Positions 16,774 to 24,777 of a stretch of DNA of 64,000 bases are shown here, in pieces. A model generated the notes under the pieces. The model had not been told where the DNA came from. It did no database searches and saw nothing but the letters and a program-made list of their open reading frames with translations. How positions within the stretch are numbered: position 1 is the first letter of the stretch; each line of letters begins with the position of its first letter. Origin of the DNA: Clostridiales bacterium (lineage in GTDB: Bacteria; Bacillota; Clostridia; Oscillospirales; Acutalibacteraceae); NCBI GenBank assembly GCA_012524025.1, contig JAAYSC010000017.1, positions 1 to 64,000 on the forward strand, given 5' to 3'. Both the position numbers and the translations under genes were made by a program.

Positions 16774-17574
16774 TTGCTTGATTTTGAGCAAAAAAAAGAA
16801 TACAAATTTGCCGATTTGGTAAAAATTATATCAATTCTCAGGGCACCCGACGGTTGCCCTTGGGACGCCCAACAAACACATGAGAGCATTAAGAAAAACC
16901 TTATAGAAGAAACTTACGAAGTTATCGAGGCTATCAACAAGGCTGACGCCGACATGTTACGCGAAGAATTGGGTGACCTTCTTATGCAGGTCGTTTTCCA
17001 TGCAGATATGGCATCTGACGACGGTAAGTTTGATATCGATGATGTAGCAGATGAAGTTTGCAAAAAACTGATAGTAAGGCATCCACACATTTTTTCCGAT
17101 ATCCCGGTGGGTGGGGTTGATGATGTTTTAACCAACTGGGAAGATATAAAGAAGAAAACAAAAGGTCATTCGAGCGCTAACCAATCAATGCGCTCGGTCG
17201 CACGCGAGCTACCGGCTCTTATGCGTGCATCCAAGGTGCAAAAGAGGGCAGCAGATGTCGGCTTTGACTGGCCCAATGCTTCCCATGCCTTAGAAAAACT
17301 TGAAGAGGAAGTCGGCGAATTAAAAAACGCTTTAAAACAAAATTCAAGCCAATCTGTTATGGAAGAGTTGGGCGATGTTTTGTTTTCAGCTGTTAATGTT
17401 ACAAGGCTTTATGATCTTGATGCTGAAGAAATGCTCACCATGGCTACCGAAAAATTTATAAGAAGATTTACATTGGTTGAAGAAAAGGCAATGGAATCAA
17501 ACTTAAAACTTAAGAATTTAACGCTTGATGACTTAAATCTTCTCTGGGATGAGGCCAAGAAAACCGAAGAATGA
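16774..17574 (+). CDS. mazG: Nucleoside triphosphate pyrophosphohydrolase MazG
   Basis: House-cleaning enzyme (266 aa) hydrolysing NTPs and aberrant dNTPs to monophosphates and pyrophosphate. Two MazG repeats are present. The first has [12 protein letters not shown] and the metal-binding [10 protein letters not shown] followed by [13 protein letters not shown]; the second has [13 protein letters not shown] and [16 protein letters not shown] 16774 is preferred because GAGGG is eight bases upstream; a TTG at 16759 gives a five-residue extension without a ribosome site. The gene opens the conserved mazG-hup-rqcP-divIC cluster. Confidence 0.92.
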   Translation: MLDFEQKKEYKFADLVKIISILRAPDGCPWDAQQTHESIKKNLIEETYEVIEAINKADADMLREELGDLLMQVVFHADMASDDGKFDIDDVADEVCKKLIVRHPHIFSDIPVGGVDDVLTNWEDIKKKTKGHSSANQSMRSVARELPALMRASKVQKRAADVGFDWPNASHALEKLEEEVGELKNALKQNSSQSVMEELGDVLFSAVNVTRLYDLDAEEMLTMATEKFIRRFTLVEEKAMESNLKLKNLTLDDLNLLWDEAKKTEE

Positions 17575-17617
17575 TACACCATGTGTGTTTCATAATATAT
17601 TTAACGGAGGAATAAAA

Positions 17618-17887
17618 ATGAATAAGACGGATCTTATCAAGGTTGTTGAGGAACAAGGGCTCTCTAAGAAGGACGCTGCACTGGCCGTAAACACTGTTTT
17701 TGAAGCGATAGGCGACGCACTCGCAAGCGGCGACAAAGTTCAACTTATCGGCTTTGGAACCTTTGAAGTGCGTAACCGTGCTGCCAGACAAGGTCAGAAC
17801 CCCAAAACCGGCGAAAAAATCCAAATCCCCGCAAGCAAGGCACCGGCATTTAAAGCAGGCAAAGCTTTGAAAGAAAAAGTTAACTAA
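17618..17887 (+). CDS. hup: HU-family DNA-binding protein
   Basis: Nucleoid-associated dimeric protein (89 aa) that bends and compacts DNA. It has the full HU signature: [12 protein letters not shown], then [14 protein letters not shown], the DNA-gripping arm [15 protein letters not shown], and [12 protein letters not shown] at the end. The start is the ATG at 17618 with ACGGAGG eight bases upstream; an overlapping longer frame into mazG is not credible. A stable hairpin follows. Confidence 0.97.
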   Translation: MNKTDLIKVVEEQGLSKKDAALAVNTVFEAIGDALASGDKVQLIGFGTFEVRNRAARQGQNPKTGEKIQIPASKAPAFKAGKALKEKVN

Positions 17888-17904
17888 AAACATAAGCTTT
17901 AAAC

Positions 17905-17930
17905 ATCAGGGGCACATCAGTGCCCCTGAT
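17905..17930 (+). terminator. Hairpin after hup, probable terminator or processing site
   Basis: ATCAGGGGCAC (17905-17915) pairs perfectly with GTGCCCCTGAT (17920-17930) around a 4-base loop. The following AGTTTATT is only a weak T-run, so it may attenuate or stabilise hup mRNA rather than fully stop transcription into rqcP. Confidence 0.65.
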
Positions 17931-17953
17931 AGTTTATTGAACGGAGTTTTTAA

Positions 17954-18193
17954 ATGAGGTTAGACAAATTTTTAAAAGTTTCAAGGCTCATAAAACGCCG
18001 CACAGTTGCCAATGAAGTTTGCGACGCGGGTCAAGTGAGTGTTAATGAGAAAATAGCTCGTGCTTCCCACAAGGTCAAGCTTGGCGATATAGTTGAAATT
18101 CATGAAGGCCCCTTCAGTGTAAAAGTGAAAATAATCGGCTTGCATGAGCACGCGACCAAAGAAAATGCAAGTAATATGTACCAAAAAATTTAA
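17954..18193 (+). CDS. rqcP: RqcP, S4-domain ribosome quality-control protein
   Basis: Small RNA-binding protein (79 aa) with an S4 domain: MRLDKFLKVSRLIKRRTVANE then AGQVSVNEKIARASHKVKLGD. The Bacillus orthologue YabO/RqcP binds stalled 50S subunits and helps RqcH add C-terminal alanine tails. Position after mazG and hup supports orthology. In spore-formers yabP and yabQ come next; here 130 bases without an ORF lead straight to divIC. Confidence 0.88.
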   Translation: MRLDKFLKVSRLIKRRTVANEVCDAGQVSVNEKIARASHKVKLGDIVEIHEGPFSVKVKIIGLHEHATKENASNMYQKI

Positions 18194-18260
18194 ATTTACC
18201 GAAAAAGAAGACGAATTATCAAAAAAACAATAAGAAATCGAGAAAAATCTCCTTTTACTA

Positions 18261-18289
18261 TTGAAAATCATTGTAATTTTTAGTACAAT
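18261..18289 (+). promoter_or_regulatory. Strong putative promoter of divIC
   Basis: TTGAAA (18261-18266) and TACAAT (18284-18289) with a 17-base spacer, about 35 bases before the divIC TTG. It sits where yabP/yabQ would be expected. The other bases of the 18194-18323 gap are A-rich and show no coding trace. Confidence 0.7.
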
Positions 18290-18323
18290 CTCATAGAGTG
18301 AGTTAGGTGGGGAGGGGTCATTT

Positions 18324-18662
18324 TTGAGCAAATCCGAAAAAAAGGAAAAACCAAAACGCAGCTACATATTAATGGCCGCTTTATCCATAATGGTTATCTT
18401 TACCCTGATTTCAAGCTTCAACTCATATCTTGAGGCAGAAGAATGCCGGCTTGAGTGTGAAAGTTATGTGCAGGCCAACAGAGCATTAGAGGCCGCCATA
18501 CAAAAAGATCAAGATTTGCTTGACGGCAGGGCTGAGGGTGAAAACCAAGATCCTGATACCATTAAGAGGTTTGACGAACTTCTTGAGTTAAAGGCTCGTC
18601 AGGAAGGCTATGCTTATCCCGATGAACATATTTATTTTTTCCAGAGAGTGGAAAACAATTAA
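18324..18662 (+). CDS. divIC: DivIC/FtsB-like septum formation initiator
   Basis: Bitopic cell-division protein (112 aa). A Lys-rich cytoplasmic tail is followed by one membrane helix (about 15-32, ILMAALSIMVIFTLISSF). An extracytoplasmic coiled coil comes next, then the family's C-terminal ARQEGYAYPDEHIYFFQ. DivIC joins FtsL and DivIB in the divisome and helps activate septal peptidoglycan synthesis. The start is TTG with GGAGGGG at 18311-18317. The adjacent S1-domain gene is the usual partner. Confidence 0.85.
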   Translation: MSKSEKKEKPKRSYILMAALSIMVIFTLISSFNSYLEAEECRLECESYVQANRALEAAIQKDQDLLDGRAEGENQDPDTIKRFDELLELKARQEGYAYPDEHIYFFQRVENN

Positions 18663-18680
18663 GGAGGATATTTCTTTTTT

Positions 18681-19139
18681 ATGCAGGTAGAGGTTGGAAC
18701 AATTGTCGAAGGCAAAGTTACCGGGCTTACAAATTACGGTGCATTTGTTGAGCTTGAATGCGGTTCCACGGGTATGGTGCACATATCCGAGGTTGCAAAT
18801 ACTTATGTTACCGACATAAAAGATCATTTAACAATGGAGCAAGAAGTTAAGGTTAAAGTTATAAGTGTTGATGATGATGGCAAAATTGGGCTGTCAATCA
18901 AAAAAGCAGACGATAACCCCGAAGCTAAAGAAGAAAGGCGCTCGCGCCCACCCCTTAAGAAAAGGCCGGCCCCTATAGTCTGGCAAGGCCCAAAAAAGGC
19001 ACAGGCAGATGAGCCTCAAAGTTTTGAAGACATGATGTCGAAATTTAAGAAGGTCAGCGAAGAAAAAATGACTGACTTAAAACATTCCAACGAAGCAAAA
19101 CACGGTGGCGGTTATTCAAGGCGCGGCGGTCGGCGGTAA
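18681..19139 (+). CDS. S1-domain RNA-binding protein (YabR-like)
   Basis: One N-terminal S1/OB domain (about 1-73): VGTIVEGKVTGLTNYGAFVE, then GMVHISEVA and VKVKVISVDDDGKIGLSIK. A low-complexity basic, Pro-rich linker and an Arg/Gly-rich tail (RRGGRR) follow. Such proteins bind RNA or the ribosome; the Bacillus homologue YabR sits in the same place after divIC. It starts 18 bases after divIC with AAGGAGG. A terminator follows, ending the cluster. Confidence 0.88.
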   Translation: MQVEVGTIVEGKVTGLTNYGAFVELECGSTGMVHISEVANTYVTDIKDHLTMEQEVKVKVISVDDDGKIGLSIKKADDNPEAKEERRSRPPLKKRPAPIVWQGPKKAQADEPQSFEDMMSKFKKVSEEKMTDLKHSNEAKHGGGYSRRGGRR

Positions 19140-19157
19140 TTTAAATAGTTTGATCAG

Positions 19158-19190
19158 TCGGGGGCGGGTAAACCGTTCCCGATTCTTGTT
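19158..19190 (+). terminator. Intrinsic terminator after the S1-domain gene
   Basis: TCGGGGGCGG (19158-19167) pairs with CCGTTCCCGA (19173-19182), ten pairs including two G-U, loop of five, followed by TTCTTGTTT. It closes the mazG-to-S1 region. Confidence 0.75.
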
Positions 19191-19205
19191 TAAGGAGAAT
19201 GTTAA

Positions 19206-20336
19206 ATGAAAATTATAAATGCAAAAATTTTCACAATGGCAGACGGTGTAATTGAAAACGGGTTTGTGGAATTCACAAACAAGATTGAAGCGGTCGGCTC
19301 TATGAAAAACTGCCAACCCAAAGCGGGGGATTTGGATGCCAAGGGTGCAATGCTTTACCCGGGTTTTATAGACGCACACACTCACTTGGGTATTTTAGAA
19401 GATTCATTGGGCTTTGAAGGTGACGATTGCAACGAAACCACCAACCCCTGTACGCCCAATTTGCGTGCCGTAGATGCTGTGAACAATTTAGATTATTGTT
19501 TTGAAGAAGCGGTCGCGGCAGGTGTGACCACGGTGGTTACGGGTCCGGGCAGTGCAAACCCCGTGGCCGGAACATCGCTTGCTTTAAAAACAAAAGGGGA
19601 CTGTCTTGACAGCATGATTATCAAAGACCCTTTGGCTATGAAATTTGCCTTGGGCGAAAACCCTAAAAGAGTCTACGGGCAGAAAAAGACAACTCCTAAC
19701 ACCCGTATGGCGACAGCGGCCTTGATACGAGAGCAGCTTTATAAAGCCAAAGACTATTATGAGAAGCAGATGCAAGGCGAAAAGATAGAAAAGGATTTAA
19801 ATTTAGAAGCTCTCAGTCTTCTGTTTAAAGAAGACTTGCCGGCTCATTTCCACGCCCACAGAGTTGATGATATTTTTACCGCAATTAGAATCGCAGAAGA
19901 ATTTAATCTCAACTTTGCAATAATCCACGGCACACAAGGTCACAAAACAGCAGATATTTTGGCAAAAACAGATGCGGTTGTTATGAGCGGCCCCTTGTTT
20001 TCCGATCGAAGCAAACCGGAACTTAAAGACGCCACACCGGCCACACCCGGTATTTTGAGCAAGGCCGGGGTAACTACAGCAATAATTACAGATCACCCTA
20101 TTATTCCCATACAGTACTTGGCCCTATGTGCAGGCTTGGCGGTGAGAGAGGGCATGGATTACAATAAAGCGCTTGAAGCCATAACATGCTTGCCGGCAAA
20201 AATATGTGGAATTTTCGATAGAGTGGGTTCGATTGAAGTGGGTAAAGACGCCGACTTGCTCTTGTTTGACCAAGATCCTTTGACCTTGGCAGCCAAACCC
20301 AAAAAAGTTTTTATCGATGGGCTTTCTGCCTTATAA
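19206..20336 (+). CDS. Amidohydrolase-superfamily protein (imidazolonepropionase-like)
   Basis: Metal-dependent hydrolase (376 aa). It has the composite beta sandwich at both ends (MKIINAKIFT at the start, KDADLLLFDQDPL near the end) and a TIM barrel with metal motif DAHTHLG (about 57-63). Further candidate ligands are HFHAH, IIHGTQGHK and TDHP, the last supplying the catalytic Asp. This pattern is close to imidazolonepropionase-like and adenine-deaminase-like groups. No histidine- or purine-degradation genes surround it, so the substrate cannot be named. AAGGAGAA precedes the ATG. The fumarase alpha gene follows after 16 bases. Confidence 0.85.
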   Translation: MKIINAKIFTMADGVIENGFVEFTNKIEAVGSMKNCQPKAGDLDAKGAMLYPGFIDAHTHLGILEDSLGFEGDDCNETTNPCTPNLRAVDAVNNLDYCFEEAVAAGVTTVVTGPGSANPVAGTSLALKTKGDCLDSMIIKDPLAMKFALGENPKRVYGQKKTTPNTRMATAALIREQLYKAKDYYEKQMQGEKIEKDLNLEALSLLFKEDLPAHFHAHRVDDIFTAIRIAEEFNLNFAIIHGTQGHKTADILAKTDAVVMSGPLFSDRSKPELKDATPATPGILSKAGVTTAIITDHPIIPIQYLALCAGLAVREGMDYNKALEAITCLPAKICGIFDRVGSIEVGKDADLLLFDQDPLTLAAKPKKVFIDGLSAL

Positions 20337-20352
20337 GAGAAGGTGTGTCAGA

Positions 20353-21195
20353 GTGAGAAAAATTGATCTGAACATAGTTAAAGACACTGTAAGGGATCTT
20401 TGTATCAAGGCTAATATAAGCTTGCCAAAAGGCCTGGAAAGTGCTTTAGCGACTGCCGCCGAAAACGAAGAGCTTCCTTCGGCAAGGGGAATTCTTGGGG
20501 ATTTGCAAGAAAACCTTTCAGCCGCAAAAGAGTTAAACATTCCGATTTGTCAGGACACGGGCATGACCCTTGTTTTTATCGAACTCGGTCAGGAAGTTTG
20601 CTTTACCGGCGGAAATTTTGAAGAGGCTATAAACCTTGGTGTTGCAGAAGGCTACCAAAAGGGGTTTTTGAGAACATCCATTGTCGCCGACCCCTTGAGA
20701 CGGGTTAATACCGGTGATAATACCCCCGCATTGATTTATACAAAGATTGTGCCCGGCGATAAGCTTAAAATCACCGTTGCGCCCAAGGGCTTTGGCAGTG
20801 AAAACAAAAGCCGTTTAAAAATGCTAAACCCTTCCGACGGCAAAGCTGAAATAGCACAATTTGTTATCGAAACCGTTGAACTGGCAGGAAGCAGCGCCTG
20901 CCCACCCTTTGTGATAGGTGTGGGTATCGGCGGTAATTTTGAGTATTGTGCCTTCCTTGCCAAAAAAGCTCTTTGTCGCCCACTTGACCAAAAAAATTCA
21001 GATGACTTCTATGCGAATTTTGAGGAAGAGCTTTTAGAAAGAGTGAACAAGTTGAATATTGGTCCCCAAGGTTTCGGGGGCAGCACTACGGCCCTGGCCT
21101 TGGCTGTTGAGCAAGCACCTACCCATATAGCAGGCCTTCCTTTGGCAGTGAATATCGGATGCCATGCTACTCGTCACGCATCAAAACTAATATAA
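20353..21195 (+). CDS. Class I fumarate hydratase (or L-tartrate dehydratase) alpha subunit
   Basis: Iron-sulfur hydro-lyase alpha subunit (280 aa from GTG 20353). Motifs are PICQDTGMTLVF, RRVNTGDNTPA, GSSACPPFVIGVGIGG and IGPQGFGGSTTALA, with the cluster-binding Cys residues present. In two-subunit enzymes the alpha chain carries the [4Fe-4S] site and the beta chain completes the active site, catalysing fumarate-malate (or tartrate-oxaloacetate) interconversion. GTG 20353 is chosen because AAGGTG is eight bases upstream and it gives the family's usual length; an upstream ATG overlaps the preceding gene. No beta subunit gene follows: hpf comes next. Confidence 0.9.
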   Translation: MRKIDLNIVKDTVRDLCIKANISLPKGLESALATAAENEELPSARGILGDLQENLSAAKELNIPICQDTGMTLVFIELGQEVCFTGGNFEEAINLGVAEGYQKGFLRTSIVADPLRRVNTGDNTPALIYTKIVPGDKLKITVAPKGFGSENKSRLKMLNPSDGKAEIAQFVIETVELAGSSACPPFVIGVGIGGNFEYCAFLAKKALCRPLDQKNSDDFYANFEEELLERVNKLNIGPQGFGGSTTALALAVEQAPTHIAGLPLAVNIGCHATRHASKLI

Positions 21196-21222
21196 AAGCT
21201 GCAAATTACTGTGAAGTCGGCC

Positions 21223-21251
21223 TTTATAAATTTGTGTTTTTATGCTATCAT
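21223..21251 (+). promoter_or_regulatory. Putative extended -10 promoter of hpf
   Basis: TTTATA (21223-21228), a 17-base spacer ending in TGC, and TATCAT (21246-21251). The TG before the -10 box compensates for a weak -35. It lies about 50 bases before hpf. Confidence 0.5.
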
Positions 21252-21299
21252 TTATCTACAATCCCGATGGACGGGAATAATAATAAAGGGGATGACATT

Positions 21300-21827
21300 A
21301 TGAAAATTACTATTACGGGAAGAAAATGCTCACCCAGGGATTCTTTTAAAGAACGGGTTCAAAAAAAACTAACTAAAATCGAAAAGTTTTTCGGTGAAGG
21401 TGTTGAGGCAAAAGTAACCGTAACGGTTGAAAAAGCCGAGCAGATAGTTGAAATAACTCTAAAAAACAGAGGCCTTATTTTCAGAGCCGAAGAAAGTGCT
21501 GAAAACATGAACGATGCCTTTGATAAATGTGTTAATTCCTTAATTCGCCAGATAAGAAAAAACAAAACCAGGGTAGAAAAAAGATTAAGAAGCGGTTCAT
21601 TGGATGACCTTGTCGGCGCTTCAAACGAAAATGAAGAAGCAAGCTTTGACCTGGTGCGTTCAAAAACAATCAGACTTAAACCCGAGGATATTGACGAAGC
21701 TATTTTACAGATGAATATGTTGGGTCATCAGTTTTATATGTTTCTAAATGCTCAAACCAATGCAATAAATGTTGTTTATTTAAGAAAAGACGGCGGCTAC
21801 GGCTTGTTGGAGCCGGGCGAGGAATAA
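21300..21827 (+). CDS. hpf: Long-form ribosome hibernation promoting factor
   Basis: Ribosome-associated factor (175 aa) that dimerises 70S ribosomes into inactive 100S particles in stationary phase. The N-terminal domain has MKITITGRKCSPRDSF and VTVTVEKAEQIVEIT. The C-terminal dimerisation domain begins VRSKTIRLKPEDIDEAI and ends AINVVYLRKDGGYGLLEP. The ATG at 21300 has AAAGGGGATG upstream; a longer frame into fumarase is spurious. The gene has its own promoter and terminator, fitting growth-phase control. Confidence 0.95.
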   Translation: MKITITGRKCSPRDSFKERVQKKLTKIEKFFGEGVEAKVTVTVEKAEQIVEITLKNRGLIFRAEESAENMNDAFDKCVNSLIRQIRKNKTRVEKRLRSGSLDDLVGASNENEEASFDLVRSKTIRLKPEDIDEAILQMNMLGHQFYMFLNAQTNAINVVYLRKDGGYGLLEPGEE

Positions 21828-21838
21828 GAAATTGATTT

Positions 21839-21869
21839 TCAGGGCGAACTTTAAGTTTGCCCTGATTTT
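21839..21869 (+). terminator. Intrinsic terminator of hpf
   Basis: TCAGGGCGAAC (21839-21849) pairs with GTTTGCCCTGA (21855-21865), 11 pairs with one G-U, 5-base loop, followed by TTTT. Confidence 0.8.
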
Positions 21870-21881
21870 GAAAGGGTAGAA

Positions 21882-22997
21882 ATGGAAATAAATCTTACGG
21901 TCCCTTGCCTTTTGGGTGTTGAAAGTTTAGTGGCTAATGAATTAAAAGAACTTGGGGCCGGTAATGTCAAATCTGAAAACGGCAGAGTCTTCTTTACGGG
22001 TGACTGCCATATTTTAGCCAGAGCAAATATTAATTCAAGGTTTGCCGAACGAATACAAGTTTTGGTCGGCAGCTTTAAAGCAGAAAGCTTTGTTGAGCTT
22101 TTTGATCAAGTGAAGGCTTTGCCTTGGGAGGAGTGGATAGGCGAGGCCGATTCCTTCCCGGTTAAAGGCTATTCTAAGGACTCAACCCTTTTTTCTGTCA
22201 GCGACTGCCAATCAATTATAAAAAAAGCAATTGTTGAAAGATTGAAACAAAAATATAAACTTGAATGGTTTGATGAAACGGGGCCCTTACACCAAGTTCA
22301 ATTTTCAATTATTAAAGACAGGGTATTGATCTTGCTTGACACTACGGGCACCGGCCTACACAAGAGAGGCTATCGCCTGGAAGCTACTCAAGCGCCCATC
22401 AAAGAAACACTTGCGGCGGCCTTATGTCAAATTTCAAGGCTTCGCCCTTATCATACACTTTATGACCCTTTGTGCGGTTCGGGTACGATTTTGATAGAAG
22501 GGGCCATGATGGCTCTTAACAAAGCTCCGGGCCTCAACCGCAACTTCAGTGCTGTAAGATGGGGAAAGATAAACCAAGAGGTTTGGGTGCAAGAGAGGGA
22601 TCGAGCTCGGTCGCTTGAACAAAAAGCAGATGACTTTTTTGCCTATGGCTCCGACATGGATGAGACCGCTCTAAATTATGCGAAAGAAAACGCTAAAAGA
22701 GCCGGTGTGAAAAATCAAATCGAGTTTGGTTTGTTAAAATTATCTGATTTTAAGCCTAAAAGTGAGCGCGGGACTCTTATTTGCAACCCTCCCTATGGTG
22801 AACGCTTGCTTGATATGGAGCAGAGCGAGGCTCTATACAAGGAAATGGGGCAAATTTTTGAAAGAAAAAGGGGTTGGTCCTACACTATCATTAGCTCTTC
22901 TGAAACTTTTGAAGATTCTTTTGGGAGAAAGGCAGATAAAAGGCGAAAACTTTATAACGGTATGATCAAATGTCAAGCATTTATGTACTTTAAGTAG
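21882..22997 (+). CDS. THUMP-domain 23S rRNA (guanine-N2) methyltransferase, RlmL/YpsC-like
   Basis: SAM-dependent RNA methyltransferase (371 aa). The N-terminal THUMP region (about 40-150) contains the characteristic FDQVKALPWEEWI. The Rossmann methyltransferase part has the SAM-binding YDPLCGSGTILIEGAMMA and the N6/N2-type catalytic motif CNPPYGERL. Bacterial relatives methylate a guanine in 23S rRNA; here the exact base is inferred from family. It starts just after the hpf terminator with GAAAGGG upstream and ends 11 bases before the lipid kinase gene. Confidence 0.88.
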   Translation: MEINLTVPCLLGVESLVANELKELGAGNVKSENGRVFFTGDCHILARANINSRFAERIQVLVGSFKAESFVELFDQVKALPWEEWIGEADSFPVKGYSKDSTLFSVSDCQSIIKKAIVERLKQKYKLEWFDETGPLHQVQFSIIKDRVLILLDTTGTGLHKRGYRLEATQAPIKETLAAALCQISRLRPYHTLYDPLCGSGTILIEGAMMALNKAPGLNRNFSAVRWGKINQEVWVQERDRARSLEQKADDFFAYGSDMDETALNYAKENAKRAGVKNQIEFGLLKLSDFKPKSERGTLICNPPYGERLLDMEQSEALYKEMGQIFERKRGWSYTIISSSETFEDSFGRKADKRRKLYNGMIKCQAFMYFK

Positions 22998-23008
22998 GAG
23001 GATGCCAG

Positions 23009-23941
23009 ATGAAGCATATCTTTATTATCAACCCGGCAGCGGGAAAAAACAAAGCAGCTTGTGACATGATACCAAAGATAAAGTCTTTTGGTGAGACCAA
23101 GAAGTTAGATTTTGAAATTTATGAAACAAAAGGGCCGGGGGATGCGACCGAATATATTAAATCCTTACCCGAAAGTGAGACTATCACAAGGTTTTATGCT
23201 TGCGGAGGGGACGGTACGGTTTTTGAAGTCGTAAACGGAGCTTATGGCAGAGAAAACACTCAAATTGCAGTAATCCCATTGGGTTCGGGGAATGACTTTA
23301 TCAGGCTTTTTGGGAAAAAAGAAGATTTGTTGGATTTAGATATCCATCTAAACGGTAAGCCGACAGAATTAGATTTGATTAAATGCGGCGATATCTATGC
23401 TATAAACCAATGCTCCATGGGCTTGGATGCAGAGGTAAACGCGAAGCAATCCTACTTCAAAAAAGTGCCTTTTATGACGGGCGAAACCGCTTATGTTGCT
23501 TCAGTTTTATATTGTTTCCTGAAAAAAGTAAACAATACTTTTACCATTCAAATAGACGACGGAGAACCATACACGCAAGACACTGTTTTCTGTGTAGCCG
23601 CCAACGGCAGATGGTATGGCGGAGGCTTTATGGCAGCACCGCTTGCTATTCCTGACGACGGTCTCTTGGACTTTATAATTGTAAAGAAAAACATGAGTCG
23701 GGCCAAGCTGCTTTCGCTGATGGGTAAGTATAAGGCCGGCAAACATTTAGACTGGGATTGTACTACCTTTGTTCGCGGCAAAAAAATAAAACTGCACTGC
23801 GACGAAGTCGCGGCAGTTAATTGTGACGGCGAGAAGAAATATGTAAATGACATTACCTTTGAATTGGCAGAAAAGCGAATTACCTTTGTCGTTCCATCAA
23901 ACTCATCTTATTTTGAAAATAAGTCTTCAGAAAAAAAATAA
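23009..23941 (+). CDS. Diacylglycerol/lipid kinase family protein (DagK/YegS type)
   Basis: Cytoplasmic lipid kinase (310 aa). The DAGK catalytic domain starts HIFIINPAAGKNKA, with the nucleotide-binding GGDGTVFEVVNGA (about 66-78) and IPLGSGNDFIRL. The C-terminal beta-sandwich half has NQCSMGLDAEV and GGGFMAAPLAIPDDGLLD. In Gram-positive bacteria DgkB recycles diacylglycerol left by lipoteichoic acid synthesis; the same reaction is likely but not provable here. The start has AGGAGGATG. It ends four bases from the stop of the convergent PHP gene. Confidence 0.9.
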   Translation: MKHIFIINPAAGKNKAACDMIPKIKSFGETKKLDFEIYETKGPGDATEYIKSLPESETITRFYACGGDGTVFEVVNGAYGRENTQIAVIPLGSGNDFIRLFGKKEDLLDLDIHLNGKPTELDLIKCGDIYAINQCSMGLDAEVNAKQSYFKKVPFMTGETAYVASVLYCFLKKVNNTFTIQIDDGEPYTQDTVFCVAANGRWYGGGFMAAPLAIPDDGLLDFIIVKKNMSRAKLLSLMGKYKAGKHLDWDCTTFVRGKKIKLHCDEVAAVNCDGEKKYVNDITFELAEKRITFVVPSNSSYFENKSSEKK

Positions 23942-23945
23942 AGGG

Positions 23946-24611
23946 CTACAGCCTCAAAGAATATTCTCTACTGCGCAGGGCTTTAACAAGCTCTGCGTTG
24001 GTATTTATAGGGTTTTTAAACAGTATACCACCGGGCTTCATACGAAAATAATAATGAAAGTCAGTGCCGGATGTTTCTATGAGATTATATTCTTGAGCCC
24101 AGGCTTTAGCTATATTATTTGACGAGTTATGGCCGGAATTACCATTGTAAACTTCAATTCCATCCAATAAAGAAGGATTTACTATGCGCATATTTTTTCT
24201 GAAAGGGTGTGCTTGAACCAGTAAATAATTATTTTCACGCACTAAATCAGACAAGTGCTTTATATCTAAAGAACATAAATTTTTGTTTTTGTGCAAAAAT
24301 TCTTCTTCCACGCCAAAAATCAGATAGTCGTTGGGGTCACCGTCAAGTGAAATTTCAAGCCCTAAAAAGACTTTCATCTTGTTGCCGGCATAGGCCTTGG
24401 CAGCCCTGTAACCTGACAGGTATTTGTCCACTTGCTCCTTATAATTTAAATGACTGTTTCTTTTGAAAAAATGAAGATGGAAGTGGTCGGTTATTACGAT
24501 AGCGTCATAGCCTTCATCAATATAAGAATCAATCACTTGATTTGAATAAAGGTTGCCGCAAGAACTGACTTCGGCTGTATGGGCGTGGGTTTCAAGCAGA
24601 AAAACAGACAT
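23946..24611 (-). CDS. PHP-domain metal-dependent phosphoesterase
   Basis: PHP-family hydrolase (221 aa). The metal-binding signatures are LLETHAHTAEVSSCG near the N-terminus, VITDHFHLHF, a Glu in GLEISLDG, AHPFRK, and SGTDFHYY near the C-terminus. Relatives include histidinol phosphatase and nucleotide-processing phosphoesterases; the substrate here is unknown. ATG 24611 is chosen because AAAGGTG is nearby upstream; five extra in-frame codons have no ribosome site. The gene is monocistronic and convergent with the lipid kinase. Confidence 0.85.
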   Translation of the reverse strand: MSVFLLETHAHTAEVSSCGNLYSNQVIDSYIDEGYDAIVITDHFHLHFFKRNSHLNYKEQVDKYLSGYRAAKAYAGNKMKVFLGLEISLDGDPNDYLIFGVEEEFLHKNKNLCSLDIKHLSDLVRENNYLLVQAHPFRKNMRIVNPSLLDGIEVYNGNSGHNSSNNIAKAWAQEYNLIETSGTDFHYYFRMKPGGILFKNPINTNAELVKALRSREYSLRL

Positions 24612-24633
24612 TTTGTCACCTTTCAAAATTTTA

Positions 24634-24662
24634 ATTATGGATACAATGGGACAATATTACAA
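24634..24662 (-). promoter_or_regulatory. Putative promoter of the PHP gene
   Basis: Minus-strand TTGTAA (24662-24657) and CATAAT (24639-24634) with a 17-base spacer, about 22 bases before the ATG. Confidence 0.45.
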
Positions 24663-24719
24663 TGTTAAAATATGTATATCAAATAGGCTCAATCAATTGC
24701 GGGCAAAATTCACACTGCG

Positions 24720-24749
24720 TTAATTGTTTTAGCTTACATATGCTATAGA
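24720..24749 (+). promoter_or_regulatory. Weak putative promoter of the DUF5685 operon
   Basis: TTAATT (24720-24725), an 18-base spacer and TATAGA (24744-24749). It is the best candidate in the divergent gap and is followed by GTAGGTGG before the DUF5685 ATG. Confidence 0.4.
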
Positions 24750-24777
24750 ATATAGAGTGGTCGGTAGGTGGTGTTAA

